DNA of 64,000 bases from Incurvaria masculella. Lineage: Eukaryota; Arthropoda; Insecta; Lepidoptera; Incurvariidae. The translations under genes were made by a program, and so were the position numbers. This document shows positions 1-10,054 of the stretch, in pieces (position 1 is the stretch's first letter; every line of letters starts with the position of its first letter). The stretch lies in contig OX335659.1 in NCBI GenBank assembly GCA_946894095.1, positions 1,123,501 through 1,187,500 of the forward strand, given 5' to 3'. Under the pieces are notes generated by a model, which saw only the letters and a list, made by a program, of their open reading frames with translations, did not search any database and was not told the origin of the DNA.

Positions 1-1029
1 TCTCATTTACGCCTACCTTCCAACAACTTGATATTACTTTATCGTCTTGCATATGAGATATAATAAAAAAAAAACTATTTATAAAGGTAGAAAATAGATA
101 TTCAAAAATACTAAATGAACCGCTACTTCTCGTTGTGAGCACGTCTTTACACTGTTAACATAAAATATTGTAATAATGATGTAATACAAGAATGTCCCAG
201 ATGTTCGCTTTGAAGTTGTATTTTCTTAACAACCCACCGAGCGGTTGAGCATTCTAATTTAACTCAAGGACATAAGGAGACTCAGTTTTTATGAAGACGT
301 AAAATTAGAATTACGGAGAAATTAAGTGCCGAATTTTGAGCATGACACGTGAACATTTTTTTATCTGTGGCTTGTAATACGTCACATATTTCTTGTCTTC
401 ACATCAAGAAAAAGGTTTTTTTCTGTCCACAAAGCTAAATAAATAATTATCTTGTGACGGATAACGAAATAGTACGTAAGTTGTTCTGTGGGTTGTGCAT
501 TGAAGTACGAATAAAATAAACATTTTGTGCATAAGCAGATTTCTTTTGGATGCGTATTCGTATAACTCTTTATCTGACAGCCATAAGTAAGCAAGCACAT
601 CGATAACTTGATCAGATAAGCTCTTTCAGCAAAGCCTGCAACCGATCCTCTGTAACAGATTCGTCCCATTTTGTACTAGGGCTGTCAAAAGACTTCCAAC
701 TTATATAAGGAATTACCTTGCCACAAACATATCCATGCATTATTATATCACTAAACATCGGCCTATGCTCAACACAATTAATATTATAATTAGATATATT
801 TCTAATTATAGATTTTAGATCGATAGATAGATAGATTAATGTATATTTTAAATCAGCAACTACATAACAATTAGTTTTTAGGACTTTTTTACTTGTTGCC
901 GACGACGATACAGACGAAGAGGGTCGTTAACCTTAATATTTGACTAAGCAAACTAATTGTATTGAAAGAAAAACAAAAATTAGGGTGCAAAATAAAGCAA
1001 TGTGGATATGGAAAAAAAATACTTATGTT
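1..1029. other. AT-rich intergenic DNA, no gene recognised
   Basis: AT-rich sequence with a short GATA run near 820-836. The open frames here are short and resemble nothing I know. No repeat shared with the rest of the window was seen. Confidence 0.6.
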
Positions 1030-1066
1030 GACAGACTTAATTACTAAATATATCAATATAAATAGT

Positions 1067-1577
1067 ATTATGTCTGCCTACAGAACCAATACGGTGAAAA
1101 CAACTAAATAAGTAAATGAATAAATAAATAATTAAATAAATGAGAAAACAAACAGCTAATCTGGTTGTATGTAGCTGAACGCCCCCTCTTGTGTCCCGCG
1201 CCGCCGTCTCTATGCGGATCGGATGGCGCGAGCCGCGCCCCTGGAGCTGCAATGGGTTGCAGGGAGTGCAGGATCGGGAATCGGGATCCGATCCTGAAAC
1301 ATAACATAGATATCGTAAAAAGCAGTAATATTTCGGCATTCGCCGTTATCAAACGTTATCAAACGTTATCCGTTTGATAACGTGCCGCGAATATTATATC
1401 CGTTTGTTGTTATCGCGCCATCCGATCCGCATAGAGACGGCGGCGCGGGACACAAGAGGGGGCGTTCAGCTACATACAACCAGATTAGCTGTTTTTTTTC
1501 TCATTTATTTAATTATTTATTTATTCATTTACTTATTTAGTTGTTTTCACCGTATTGGTTCTGTAGGCAGACATAAT
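1067..1577. repeat. Foldback element with 164-bp inverted arms
   Basis: Two arms, 1067-1230 and 1414-1577, are near-perfect reverse complements, starting with ATTATGTCTGCCTACAG and ending at the GC-rich CGCGCCATCCGATCCGC. The 183-bp spacer holds a GC-rich half and repeated CGTTATCAAACG units that form their own small palindrome (about 1340-1382). A 16-bp direct repeat (ATCAATATAAATAGTA) lies at 1052-1067 and 1628-1643, and a further pair of inverted bases lies just outside it. There is no coding potential. It is probably a non-autonomous foldback or MITE element whose superfamily is unknown. Confidence 0.8.
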
Positions 1578-1649
1578 ATTAATAACACTATTGTTGTTTT
1601 TGTGTTTGTTGTAGAGACAGCACCATAATCAATATAAATAGTAATTAAG

Positions 1650-2448
1650 TCCGTCCAAAATGAAATCAACTCAATTATCATATGCATTGGATAAAGATAT
1701 TTTATCAGCCCAGTACACTACAGTGTAATACAACTAATGCAAATCGTACGTTGTAAAGAGACAGTCAGCTTAGTTTCGGCTTTATAGAACGTCGTCCCTG
1801 TCACGTGCTGTCACTCAGTACCTGTGTGCTACGCGTGTGAGTTGACGTTTTACGAAGTCGAAACTATCCAATGGTCATTTCCAGCGTCCGATGTGCATGA
1901 TTTTCTGCCGGGTACTGTACATGGGAACTAGGCCCTTTCTTATGTTGCACTGCACTGGAAATACGACGAAATGAAAATATGTTTTATATTTCACGGCTAC
2001 AATGCACTGGAAATACGAATCATGACTGGAATTAAAATAGATAGTTTTTTTCCACAGAAATAATGGTTGGAGTCAGAGTTGGAAGAGAGGAGAAATCACG
2101 AGAAAAAGGATGAACGAGGGACGAAAACATTTAAAAATACCTTTGCATTCTTGGTACTTTCAAACCGAAATGACTCTCTTCAGTTCTGAGCAGATAAATA
2201 AGGTTTGGCACCCCTGGTGGGGCAGCGAGCTGTTTGTATGTAAACTGCGTACTTATGATCTGGGTGACAGCGCGGATGGGCCCATCGGAATATAAATGGC
2301 GCGGCATAAATTTCGATTAGACTCAGGTCCTGCGAGGGGGAGGCGGGGAGGAGAGGGGGGGGAGGCGACAGGAGACGAGGAGACGTGGTGACAGCAGACG
2401 CTTCGCCTAAGAGAATGTACCTGCATATCTTTATCCAAATCTAAAAAA
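1650..2448. other. Intergenic DNA with a decayed SINE piece and a purine-rich tract
   Basis: About 1915-2010 resembles a scrambled minus-strand fragment of the SINE body, with CACGGCTACA and CATGGGAACTAGG pieces and a duplicated TGCACTGGAAATACGA. About 2332-2395 is a G/A-rich tract with several runs of four or more G. No gene is recognised. Confidence 0.4.
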
Positions 2449-2720
2449 AACCGGCCAAGCGCGAGTCGGACTCGCACACGAAGGGTTCCGTACCATCGTT
2501 CAAATTTTAAACATAACGTGTTTTTGTACCGGCCCCCTTTATATTTTTTAATTTTACCTATTTGTTGTTATAGCGGCATAATTAATACACATTCTGTGAA
2601 AATTTCAGCTACCCACCTATTACGGTTCATGAGACACAGCCCTGTGACAGACGGACGGATGGACAGCGGAGGCCTAGTAATAGGGTTCCGTTGGCACCCT
2701 TTGGGTACGGAACCCTAAAA
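2449..2720 (+). repeat. Repeat B, copy 1 (complete)
   Basis: It starts with AAACCGGCCAAGCGCGAGTC, has GGGTTCCGTACC just inside, then TATTTGTTGTTATAGCGGC, CTGTGAAAATTTCAGCT, a short GACGGACGGATGGAC tract, and ends GGGTACGGAACCCTAAAA. All ten copies in the window share this order. The two ends carry inverted GGTTCCGTACC, so it is probably a non-autonomous DNA element rather than a gene. Confidence 0.8.
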
Positions 2721-3394
2721 AACGACTTCGGGTATGTTTTACAGCAATGTAAAATAATCACAAGTAAGACATTAAATAACTCATTGAATTTGAAATCACA
2801 TAGCAAGTTTATTTTGTAAGTACTAAAATGCTTAAATATAATTAAGTTATTGTATTTTATTATGATTGCTTACTGATAACCATGCATACATTTATAATCT
2901 TATATAGTTTCAAAATACTACCATGCAAATTATTTTGATACATAATGACACCGGTGAAGCATGTAACAAGGTGATACATCATTATATTTTCAATTTGTCC
3001 CCTTATGCAACCCAAAAAAAAAATCAAAACTAAATATTTCAAGCAGCGGATAAAATATTACGGCATGAGGAAAGCAGCAAAAAGTTGAACTCCAGATTAA
3101 AAGCGTTCCAAAGATTACATTTTAACTTTGGACCAAGTTGAGCCATGAACTTGATAGCTCCATAAATAATCTGTAGTGTTCAAAGTTGTGACAATGCCTG
3201 CGCAAGTCGGCAACCGTAAGTATTTAGGTTAACTAAGTTGTACAAGCTGAAGGTATCGTGCCGCGGCACGCCAGCGTATAAACTATGCTTACTTTTTCCA
3301 TTTATCTAGTTATTAAAGCTGCGGGATTTCGCGGAAGTTCTGGATTTGGTGCTCACTGGCACCTTTTTGTTTTATTTATGTGAAGTTCATAACC
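2721..3394. other. AT-rich intergenic DNA
   Basis: No ORF with recognisable motifs and no repeat shared with the rest of the window was found by eye. Confidence 0.5.
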
Positions 3395-3562
3395 TTAGGG
3401 TTAGGTTAGTACCATCGCATTAGATAAACATATCGTCGATCGAAAATTTTCTGTGTTTTGTATATGTATAATACACCTAATTCCTTGGGGATTGTGGTGT
3501 ATTTGGCTAAAATCATTACTAGAGTTGTGTGGTATTAGCCATCCATGTCAGGTTGCATAAAA
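3395..3562 (+). repeat. SINE-A fragment, 3' half, decayed
   Basis: It carries the body and tail words of the SINE: TAGTACCATCGCATTAGAT, CACCTAATTCCTTGGGGAT, GTGTGGTATTAGCCATCCAT and CAGGTTGCATAAAA. The tRNA-type head is absent and the body has an internal deletion. Confidence 0.65.
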
Positions 3563-3881
3563 ATAATAACAATAGGGTTGCACCAAGTCTCGTCTTGGTC
3601 TCGTCTCGACGCGGCACTTTTAAACATAGCTATAAATACATTTTATAGCCTATCTGTCGGTCTGTCTATCCGTCTGTATTTTCGTTTATAAATTGAGAAC
3701 CACTTACCATATTACTTTTCGGTTTTGTGTCTACGTAAAGCTTCAACTCAATATTAGCCCAATGGGGCAACGCCTCGGTGTACGGTCAAATAGTTGAAGC
3801 AACACTGGGTGTCGTTGGATTTCGGATTATTTGACCACTGAGATTTTTATCTACTGTTATAATAATAACCCTTCATATAAT

Positions 3882-4045
3882 AACAGCTACATTGAAATGG
3901 TTGGAAAACACGGAAAATGTTCATTGCCGATTTGGGAATAATTCATTCAATATGCTGCAGTTATGAATTAACCCTACGAACTAGTGAGTAAGGACCAACC
4001 TACAGTTTTACGTAGAATGCGAACCACGGAGAGTCTCTTAGTCGT
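3882..4045 (-). repeat. SINE fragment, minus strand, decayed
   Basis: GCTACATTGAAATGG, GGAAAACACGGAAAATG, CATTGCCG, TTAACCCTAC and CCTACAGTTTTACGTAGAAT match the reverse complement of the SINE body. The spacing of AACCCTAC and AGTAAGGA resembles the 5S-headed form more than the tRNA-headed one. The head itself is not preserved. Confidence 0.5.
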
Positions 4046-4874
4046 GTCTTACGGCATGCACGGGAAAAATTATATCGGGAGAACTTATATTAATTTTAAA
4101 TTCACGGATCAATTATTTGAAAAAGGGTCGGGGACGGCACAGAACCCTGCGATACCCCGGCATTCTCTGGCATGGTTTTAAAGCAAAAACCGTCAACCAA
4201 GTGATTCAGTCAGTCAGTTGCCTTGTGCTAGGTCGAATCAAATGTTTTCACGAAATCCAAGCATATCTAACCATAAAAAAACGAAACAAAAAATTATACC
4301 AGTTATCGATAAAATCCACTTATACCGAGAACCCTAGACGACCAACGCCAATTACGAAGAAAAGAATAAAATAAATCCAAACGAAAACAACGCGAAGTTT
4401 GCATCCAAACGGAGGCATTAGCCTGATGATTATTACATTTTAATACCTCACGTCGAAACTTTTCTAAACACATGCCGCATTACGTACAAAAGAAGAGAAA
4501 CATTTTCTTTTTCTATTACCTACCTGGCACGCGACCTTATAACAGTGAAATATATTTGAAATTGCGATGTTTTTGTCAAACGACATTACCTGCTTACTAT
4601 GTATATTCAAATTTAAATCACAGACACTAATTGGTCCCAGTCACAGCATATCCGAATTTTAGATATATTGTACATTCTAAGTGCCGATCAGAATATCTCA
4701 AAGGAATATAATGCATAAATTATTCTGTACAAAATTTAGTTGCTCTCAAATTGTTATACCCTTGTTTCTGTAATTTTAATAGATAATGTTAGGATAGCTA
4801 TATTTGATTTGAGGTTATCCAACGAATTCTACATTGAAGCATTGTTATTAGATTTTGAAAATTATCAGAAAATG
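4046..4874. other. Intergenic DNA, no gene recognised
   Basis: AT-rich. Two short overlapping open frames near 3984-4374 run partly through SINE sequence and look like chance. Confidence 0.5.
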
Positions 4875-5040
4875 CATTTGGTCGTGACATTCGTCGGAAC
4901 TAGGATGGATTAAAAAACCAATTGCCAACGCATTAACAGTCATGTCACGATTTGATTGATCCGCGGATTCGATCAACTAAGTAAAGAAGAATCCGCAACG
5001 AAACTTCACTGGTCTATAAGTAATGTTTTTTTTCGTCCAC
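4875..5040 (+). repeat. Repeat L fragment
   Basis: GTCATGTCACGATTTGATTGATC, in its parts, plus CGATCAACTAAGTAAAGA, GAAACTTCACTGGTCTATAA and TAATGTTTTTTTTCGTCCAC, recurs at 48060-48165, and inverted at 13440-13540. It is short, non-coding and of unknown class. Confidence 0.45.
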
Positions 5041-5618
5041 ATTAATTATGATTTCATACCTAAATGCTAGTGCCAAACTTACATTGGTAGAACGGACTAA
5101 GGCAAAGCTATAAGGAATAAAACTGTTATTTATTCATTTACATTGTTTTATTTTGATTTAATTAATTTAAATTGGTTTTATTTAAAAATGGCCTTATTAA
5201 AACTGTATTAAATATATTAATCTATCTTGCTTCGAAGTAGCAATCACCTAGATATCATTTCACGTCAGCCCTTTCTAATACCGTGGATTATCCTGCGAGC
5301 CTATTCATCGGGCGTTGTGGGTCAAGATCGCTTGTTTCCGCCCCCAAAAAGTGTCGCAAAATGATGACAGCGTTCATCTCCTCAAATCCATAATGAGAGT
5401 TCGATACGTTAAACAATTCTGTTCTGAAATGGTAACGAAAAACAAACTTTGAATTAACTTGACTTTCGTGTAGAGTTTCTCTAGTCGCATTAATACATTT
5501 CTAATAATGAGCATGCTTACGTTAGTCTATCAGCGACAGAGGTGATTGATTATAAACCGAGCATACAAACATTTATGCGTGCTTAGTAATACTCGTATGT
5601 AAGTAAACATCACCGCTC
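5041..5618. other. Intergenic DNA, no gene recognised
   Basis: AT-rich with poly-A/T stretches. Nothing supportable was seen on either strand. Confidence 0.5.
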
Positions 5619-6179
5619 TAGACTAGGAGGTCGCGACAAAAATGGTAACGATAACGTAAATGGCTGAAACTGGGTTCACGGGATAAAGTACAACCCTCTG
5701 AAGCTAAATGTGTCAGTCTGCCTGTTCCAAGTGGTTGCGTTACGTAGATAAGGCGCCTGAAAAAGTAGTTATGGTGACAAAAAAATACATATGATAAGGT
5801 AAATGGATGCAAATAACGAAGCATGAAAGTATCAATACATACTTGCTTAGCAATACAAAAACTGAACAAATCTTTGGTTACATTAAGTAGTTATAAGCGA
5901 TTTAGGTTACATATATAACTTTCGGTATATTTAAGTATTTAATTAAGTAACCGTCTGGGTATTGTTGCATAATTAATAGGTATCAATGTTTCCAGATAAT
6001 CAGTATATTCATCAGCAGGTTCATACCAGCATCTATTTTGTATAGCCAATCTAAAATACGCAACCACTTGGGACGGGCAGACCGACATATTTAGCATCAG
6101 AGGGTTGGTATCTAACATGTGAACCCAGATTCAGCCATTTATCTTATCGTGACCAAAAATGTCGTGACCTCCCGGAATA
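5619..6179 (+). mobile_element. MITE D, copy 1
   Basis: It has long terminal inverted repeats: TAGACTAGGAGGTCGCGACA on the left pairs with TGTCGTGACCTCCCGGAATA on the right. Further inside, CAACCCTCTGAAGCTAAATG pairs with CATTTAGCATCAGAGGGTTG-like sequence, and CCAAGTGGTTGCGTTA with GCAACCACTTGG. Arms are roughly 200 bp and the total about 560 bp. Ends carry TA, suggesting TA target-site use. Two other copies show the same ends. No transposase frame is present. Confidence 0.8.
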
Positions 6180-6755
6180 CTCGTAAGTCAGGAAAAAACG
6201 GTCAAAAGTGGGTAGGAAAACATTTCCTTAAGAGCGGTAACAAACGATACACAATAATATTCAAAGCGGCCAATTTTCACCAGCTATAAATTAGATTTAA
6301 TCATGTCATCAATTGCATGCCTGTCTTGCCGCTAGGTCTTTCAAACCTTAATTCGATACTAATGAATATATCGAGTTATAAGTACATATAAAAGGAATAC
6401 TCCGTGTCAAAACTCACTACATCTACTTCACCGCTGTTAGCTAGACAACGAGAAAAACATTTTTTTAAACCTATTATATAAACCTAAACGAGGTTATTTT
6501 CTTGCTGTAGCTAGATGGCACAGCTACGGGCTGGCCGATAACCTGTGTCTTAAAAAATATGAGAGGTATTCTGGTAGGAACTAAGTTATATCATGTACTA
6601 GCTGAGGTACCCGGCGCCGTTCGTGTCAATCTCATCTTGGACATTCACCCGAGCGGAGCATCTAAGCCTTCAAACTGCACAGGATCACCCGCTGGGCTAA
6701 CCTGAAGATTGCCTGTAAAATTATCGTAAATTATAAAATTATATTCGGTCCAGCC
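6180..6755. other. Intergenic DNA with a small RTE-like repeat scrap
   Basis: About 6598-6665 contains CTAGCTGAGGTACCCGGCGC followed by CACCCGAGCGGAGC, a word pattern seen again at 13370, 44110 and 48990. I associate it with abundant moth non-LTR or rolling-circle leftovers. No gene is recognised. Confidence 0.4.
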
Positions 6756-7113
6756 GGCTCGTAGCCTAGTGGCGCGGGGACTGGCCTAGCGTACCCGTGT
6801 TCGATAAGTGCATTTCGTCACGATTGCGAGCTGCTCCATGGTTCGGAATACATGTAAAACTGTAGGTCCCCTTTCCCTACTAGTTGGTAGGGTTCAAGCC
6901 CGCCCGGATTGGTACCATCGCATTGAATGAAAAGATAATCGAAGCGGCAATGAAAAATTGTCCGTGTTTTACATCCAGTTCAATGTAGCCGTGCTCATAA
7001 AGGGAAGGTCCTGGCATGGCACTTAATTTCTTCGGGAATGTGGTGTATTGGGCTAATATCATAGCGGTAGTTGTGTGGTATTAGCCATCCATGTCAGGTC
7101 TCATAAAAAAAAA
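6756..7113 (+). mobile_element. SINE-A copy with internal deletion in the head
   Basis: The head GGCTCGTAGCCTAGTGGCGC contains a pol III A box (TAGCCTAGTGG). The region that should carry the B box is missing: sequence jumps from GCGTACCC to GTTCGATAAGTGCATTTCG. The body (GGTACCATCGCATTGAATG, TCCAGTTCAATGTAGCCGTG) and tail (TTAGCCATCCATGTCAGG, then A-rich) are intact. This copy could not be transcribed from its own promoter. Confidence 0.85.
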
Positions 7114-8365
7114 CCAAACCGCATATATGTGCTCGGGAGCCAAAAGTTGCACCCGTGACGTTTTTTGTATTAGTTGTTTTGCAAAAAAGTCCTGAATTCA
7201 AGAGAGTAGATCAACCCACTTCCTTTAACGGTATATTTTTGCATATCCCCCGATACCCGTCGCGTTTACGGCCGTCCGCCCGGGTCCATTGATAGTTTTC
7301 GACTAATCAGTAAGTTTATGGGCAATAAAGTTCCAGTATCACCCCAGATGTACCTCCGAAGTGACCTTTGTTTTGAGCTTTAATGAAGGTCACCCGTTTA
7401 AGATTGATCTAATCCTCGCCGCTGTTGTTTGACAGTGTGTGAGGGCTGCCCGGGGTGATAAAATGAATTGAGTTTGGGACGGGCGGCGCTCGGGACAATT
7501 TTGACATCACCCGTTTAACTGTGAAAGGTCTGAAAACATTACGAAAGGTTTTGCAGTCCACGACAACTTGTTTTTTTTTTCTGAGGCATCACGTAATGGA
7601 TGTGACACGTTTATTTCTGAGTAAAAAACCCAGTTTTTTGTATGGACATATTTAATGTTTTACCAGGGAACAGTAGACGTGGCATATTAAAATTAAACTA
7701 AGCTGGCTACATGAACAAGTATTTTAAGCAGATTTTCGAACACATTTCTGTGACCAGTCGTGAACGCGCTTTCGGTAACGATTTTTCAAAACGGAACGCG
7801 GCCTTAGTTCCCCCGTCAGCCGCAAGCGAAGCTATGCGTGTAGATCTATTGGCACGCTTTCAAATTGAATTCAAAGCTGATTAGTATTTGCTCGCTGTAA
7901 GTTCTTTAGCGTGCTCAAGATCGCTTATGATATTAATGTCGCCCCATCGAGCCGAACGCGACCCGGCCCGTCGCGTGCTCGTGTTCGCGCCACATTTGCA
8001 TGTAAATGAAGAGTTGCAACGCGCCCACAGAACTCGCGGCTGCCACGAATCGAATCAAACGCTTCGGGTGTCGAATATTGGGTTTGAGACATTTATACAT
8101 CGCTTCGAACGCTCGCTCGGGGCCGCCGATATCAATTTCGGAACATGCTTATTCATTGATGAACCGCAAACGAGTTTAACCTTTAATATTGGTTGGCATA
8201 TTTTGTGATGTTTATTAGAAGATGGTAATTATGATGAGAAGGCGAGAAACTGAATGTTTTTCGGGAGACTTTAATGCGGGTAGAGCCAAGGGCTACCTAC
8301 TATCTACTAATCTTGCTAAAATATCTATATACCTACAGTATAAGTATGTTAATATAAAATAGTGG
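7114..8365. other. Apparently single-copy intergenic DNA
   Basis: No shared repeat was seen. About 7888-8208 is more GC-rich and open for 106 codons on the plus strand, but the translation has no motif I recognise. It contains ATTTGCATGTAAATGA, an octamer-like word. It might be a regulatory or untranslated region; this is only a guess. Confidence 0.35.
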
Positions 8366-8715
8366 CTCTCTGAGCTGTAGACCTCGTAAACCTGTCTTTT
8401 TGAAAATTTGTATTTGAATAAAAGCTCTACTAAAAAAAATATATTAATCGCAAACCTCATTGCCAAATAAAAAAAAAAATTAAAAGCGAAGTGTAGAGGA
8501 AAACTGCTTTTTTCAAAATTACTCCGCTATCTTGAGAAAATCTTAAATAACTGGCTCGACTTAAAAAATATAAGTAAATATCGAACCTTATTACAAAATT
8601 TCACAAGAATCAGTTGATAAATGCGACCTGCAGAGGAGAACAGCCGGAAACAATCGAAAGCATTTTTGCCGAATCTTGAAACGGAGACCTTCGCTACGCT
8701 AGGTCAATAAGTAAA
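8366..8715 (+). repeat. Repeat M, longest copy
   Basis: It opens with GTGGCTCTCTGAGCTGTAGA and closes with CGACCTGCAGAGGAGAACAG and a CTTCGCTACGCTAGGTCAAT end. The end segment recurs at 42004-42135, and both ends recur inverted at 63775-63965. No ORF is present. It is probably a non-autonomous element of unknown class. Confidence 0.55.
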
Positions 8716-10054
8716 TGTAACCTACAGATTAAAGTGTATGGTATTCTTTGGGCGTAAGTGTCGCCAAGAAGCCAATTTAATGCCAAAATATTTAAATACT
8801 GGCATAGGTTTATGTTTAAAACTTTATAAATGTACTAACAACATATGGGTCATAGCCCGAAATAAAAAATATTATTATTGATCATTAGCTTCATCAGATT
8901 TACCTTTTCGACCAGATTCTTACTAACGTCGTCTAACTCGCAAGTTGACGAAAAAAATGCCTGCAGAATAAATAGAACACCACAAGTGCCGTCTCATAAA
9001 AAAACAGAGACGAAAGAGGAGATTACCACTCGCTCGAACGAGGCCCCAGCGGCTGCAGCGGAAAAACACTTTTTGTGAAGAATTTATGTACCCCCGGGGC
9101 AACGCGCGCGCCGCATCCGAACTCGGATTAATTACGCCTGGAGAGTCATTCGAGGCTGAACGTCGGCGCCGAGTGATATGTCGGGCGCGTGCGGGGCCGG
9201 CGGAAGGGGTGGGGGGATGTACAGTCGCAATCAAAAGTCCAGTAGCACATTCTAACGCGATTGCTACGAAGCGCTCGCATCGTGCGGTAGTGAAGCGGGA
9301 TGAGGGGAAGGGGCACGCCACATGTGCAAAGCAAAACCGACCGTAGCGTGCCTACATTTAATGTTCTTTGTGGACAGTAGTTATTTAACTATAATTGTAA
9401 ACTAGATTGTAAGTATCAGATAAAAAGACACCCAAACTTCTTCGCCAGAGGTATGCGAAGCGGCAGAAAAAGAAAAAAAATTAAGAAAAATGCATGTCCG
9501 TTTAATTGTTATTAGTTTATGAAACAACGGAGGCGTTGTAAGATTACCTTACGATTAAAAGTAACAAAAAATGTGCAAACCATCAAATGTCAAGCTATCA
9601 CTAATACTATATCGATTTAAACTAATAATTACTTATGTTTCCTAAAGTCTTCCATTTAAAGAAGCAAATATTTTCTTAGCGTGGGACCGAAACAAAAATA
9701 TAATTGAAAAACTAAAAGACACTTTCAAAGACCTAACCGTCATGAAAACAACAATAGCCTTTACATTATTGGTAGTAAAAGACCATTCACACGTGTAATG
9801 ATTTTGTATTCAAATTTTATGGTGAAGTTCTTGGCTCGCATTGGTCGCCGCATGTTTCCATTGTTTCATTCGGTAGTAACAATGATTTACCGTTGCCATC
9901 AAGCGTTCTTTGCTTTGACGTTTGTGTTGTGTGATTGCGGAACCCTGACAACTTAAAGTGCAGCTAAACCTAGCTTGGTTACCTCAGTTGCTCTCTATTA
10001 ATTGATAGATGTTTGGAGTATGAGCGCAAAAATTAGCTAGACCATAATAGTATT
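8716..10054. other. Intergenic DNA including a GC-rich patch
   Basis: About 9040-9345 is GC- and CpG-rich, with overlapping open frames on both strands up to 132 codons, none resembling a known protein. Such a patch may be a CpG-rich promoter or untranslated exon. The remainder is AT-rich and featureless. Confidence 0.35.

Noticed and set aside
7888..8208. A 106-residue plus-strand gene and an octamer regulatory site
   Set aside because: There is no protein motif, and a single ATTTGCAT-type word is expected by chance in this much AT-rich DNA.
8923..9321. A 132-residue minus-strand gene in the GC-rich patch
   Set aside because: Overlapping frames are open on both strands, as expected in GC-rich DNA with few stops. 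No motif was recognised.
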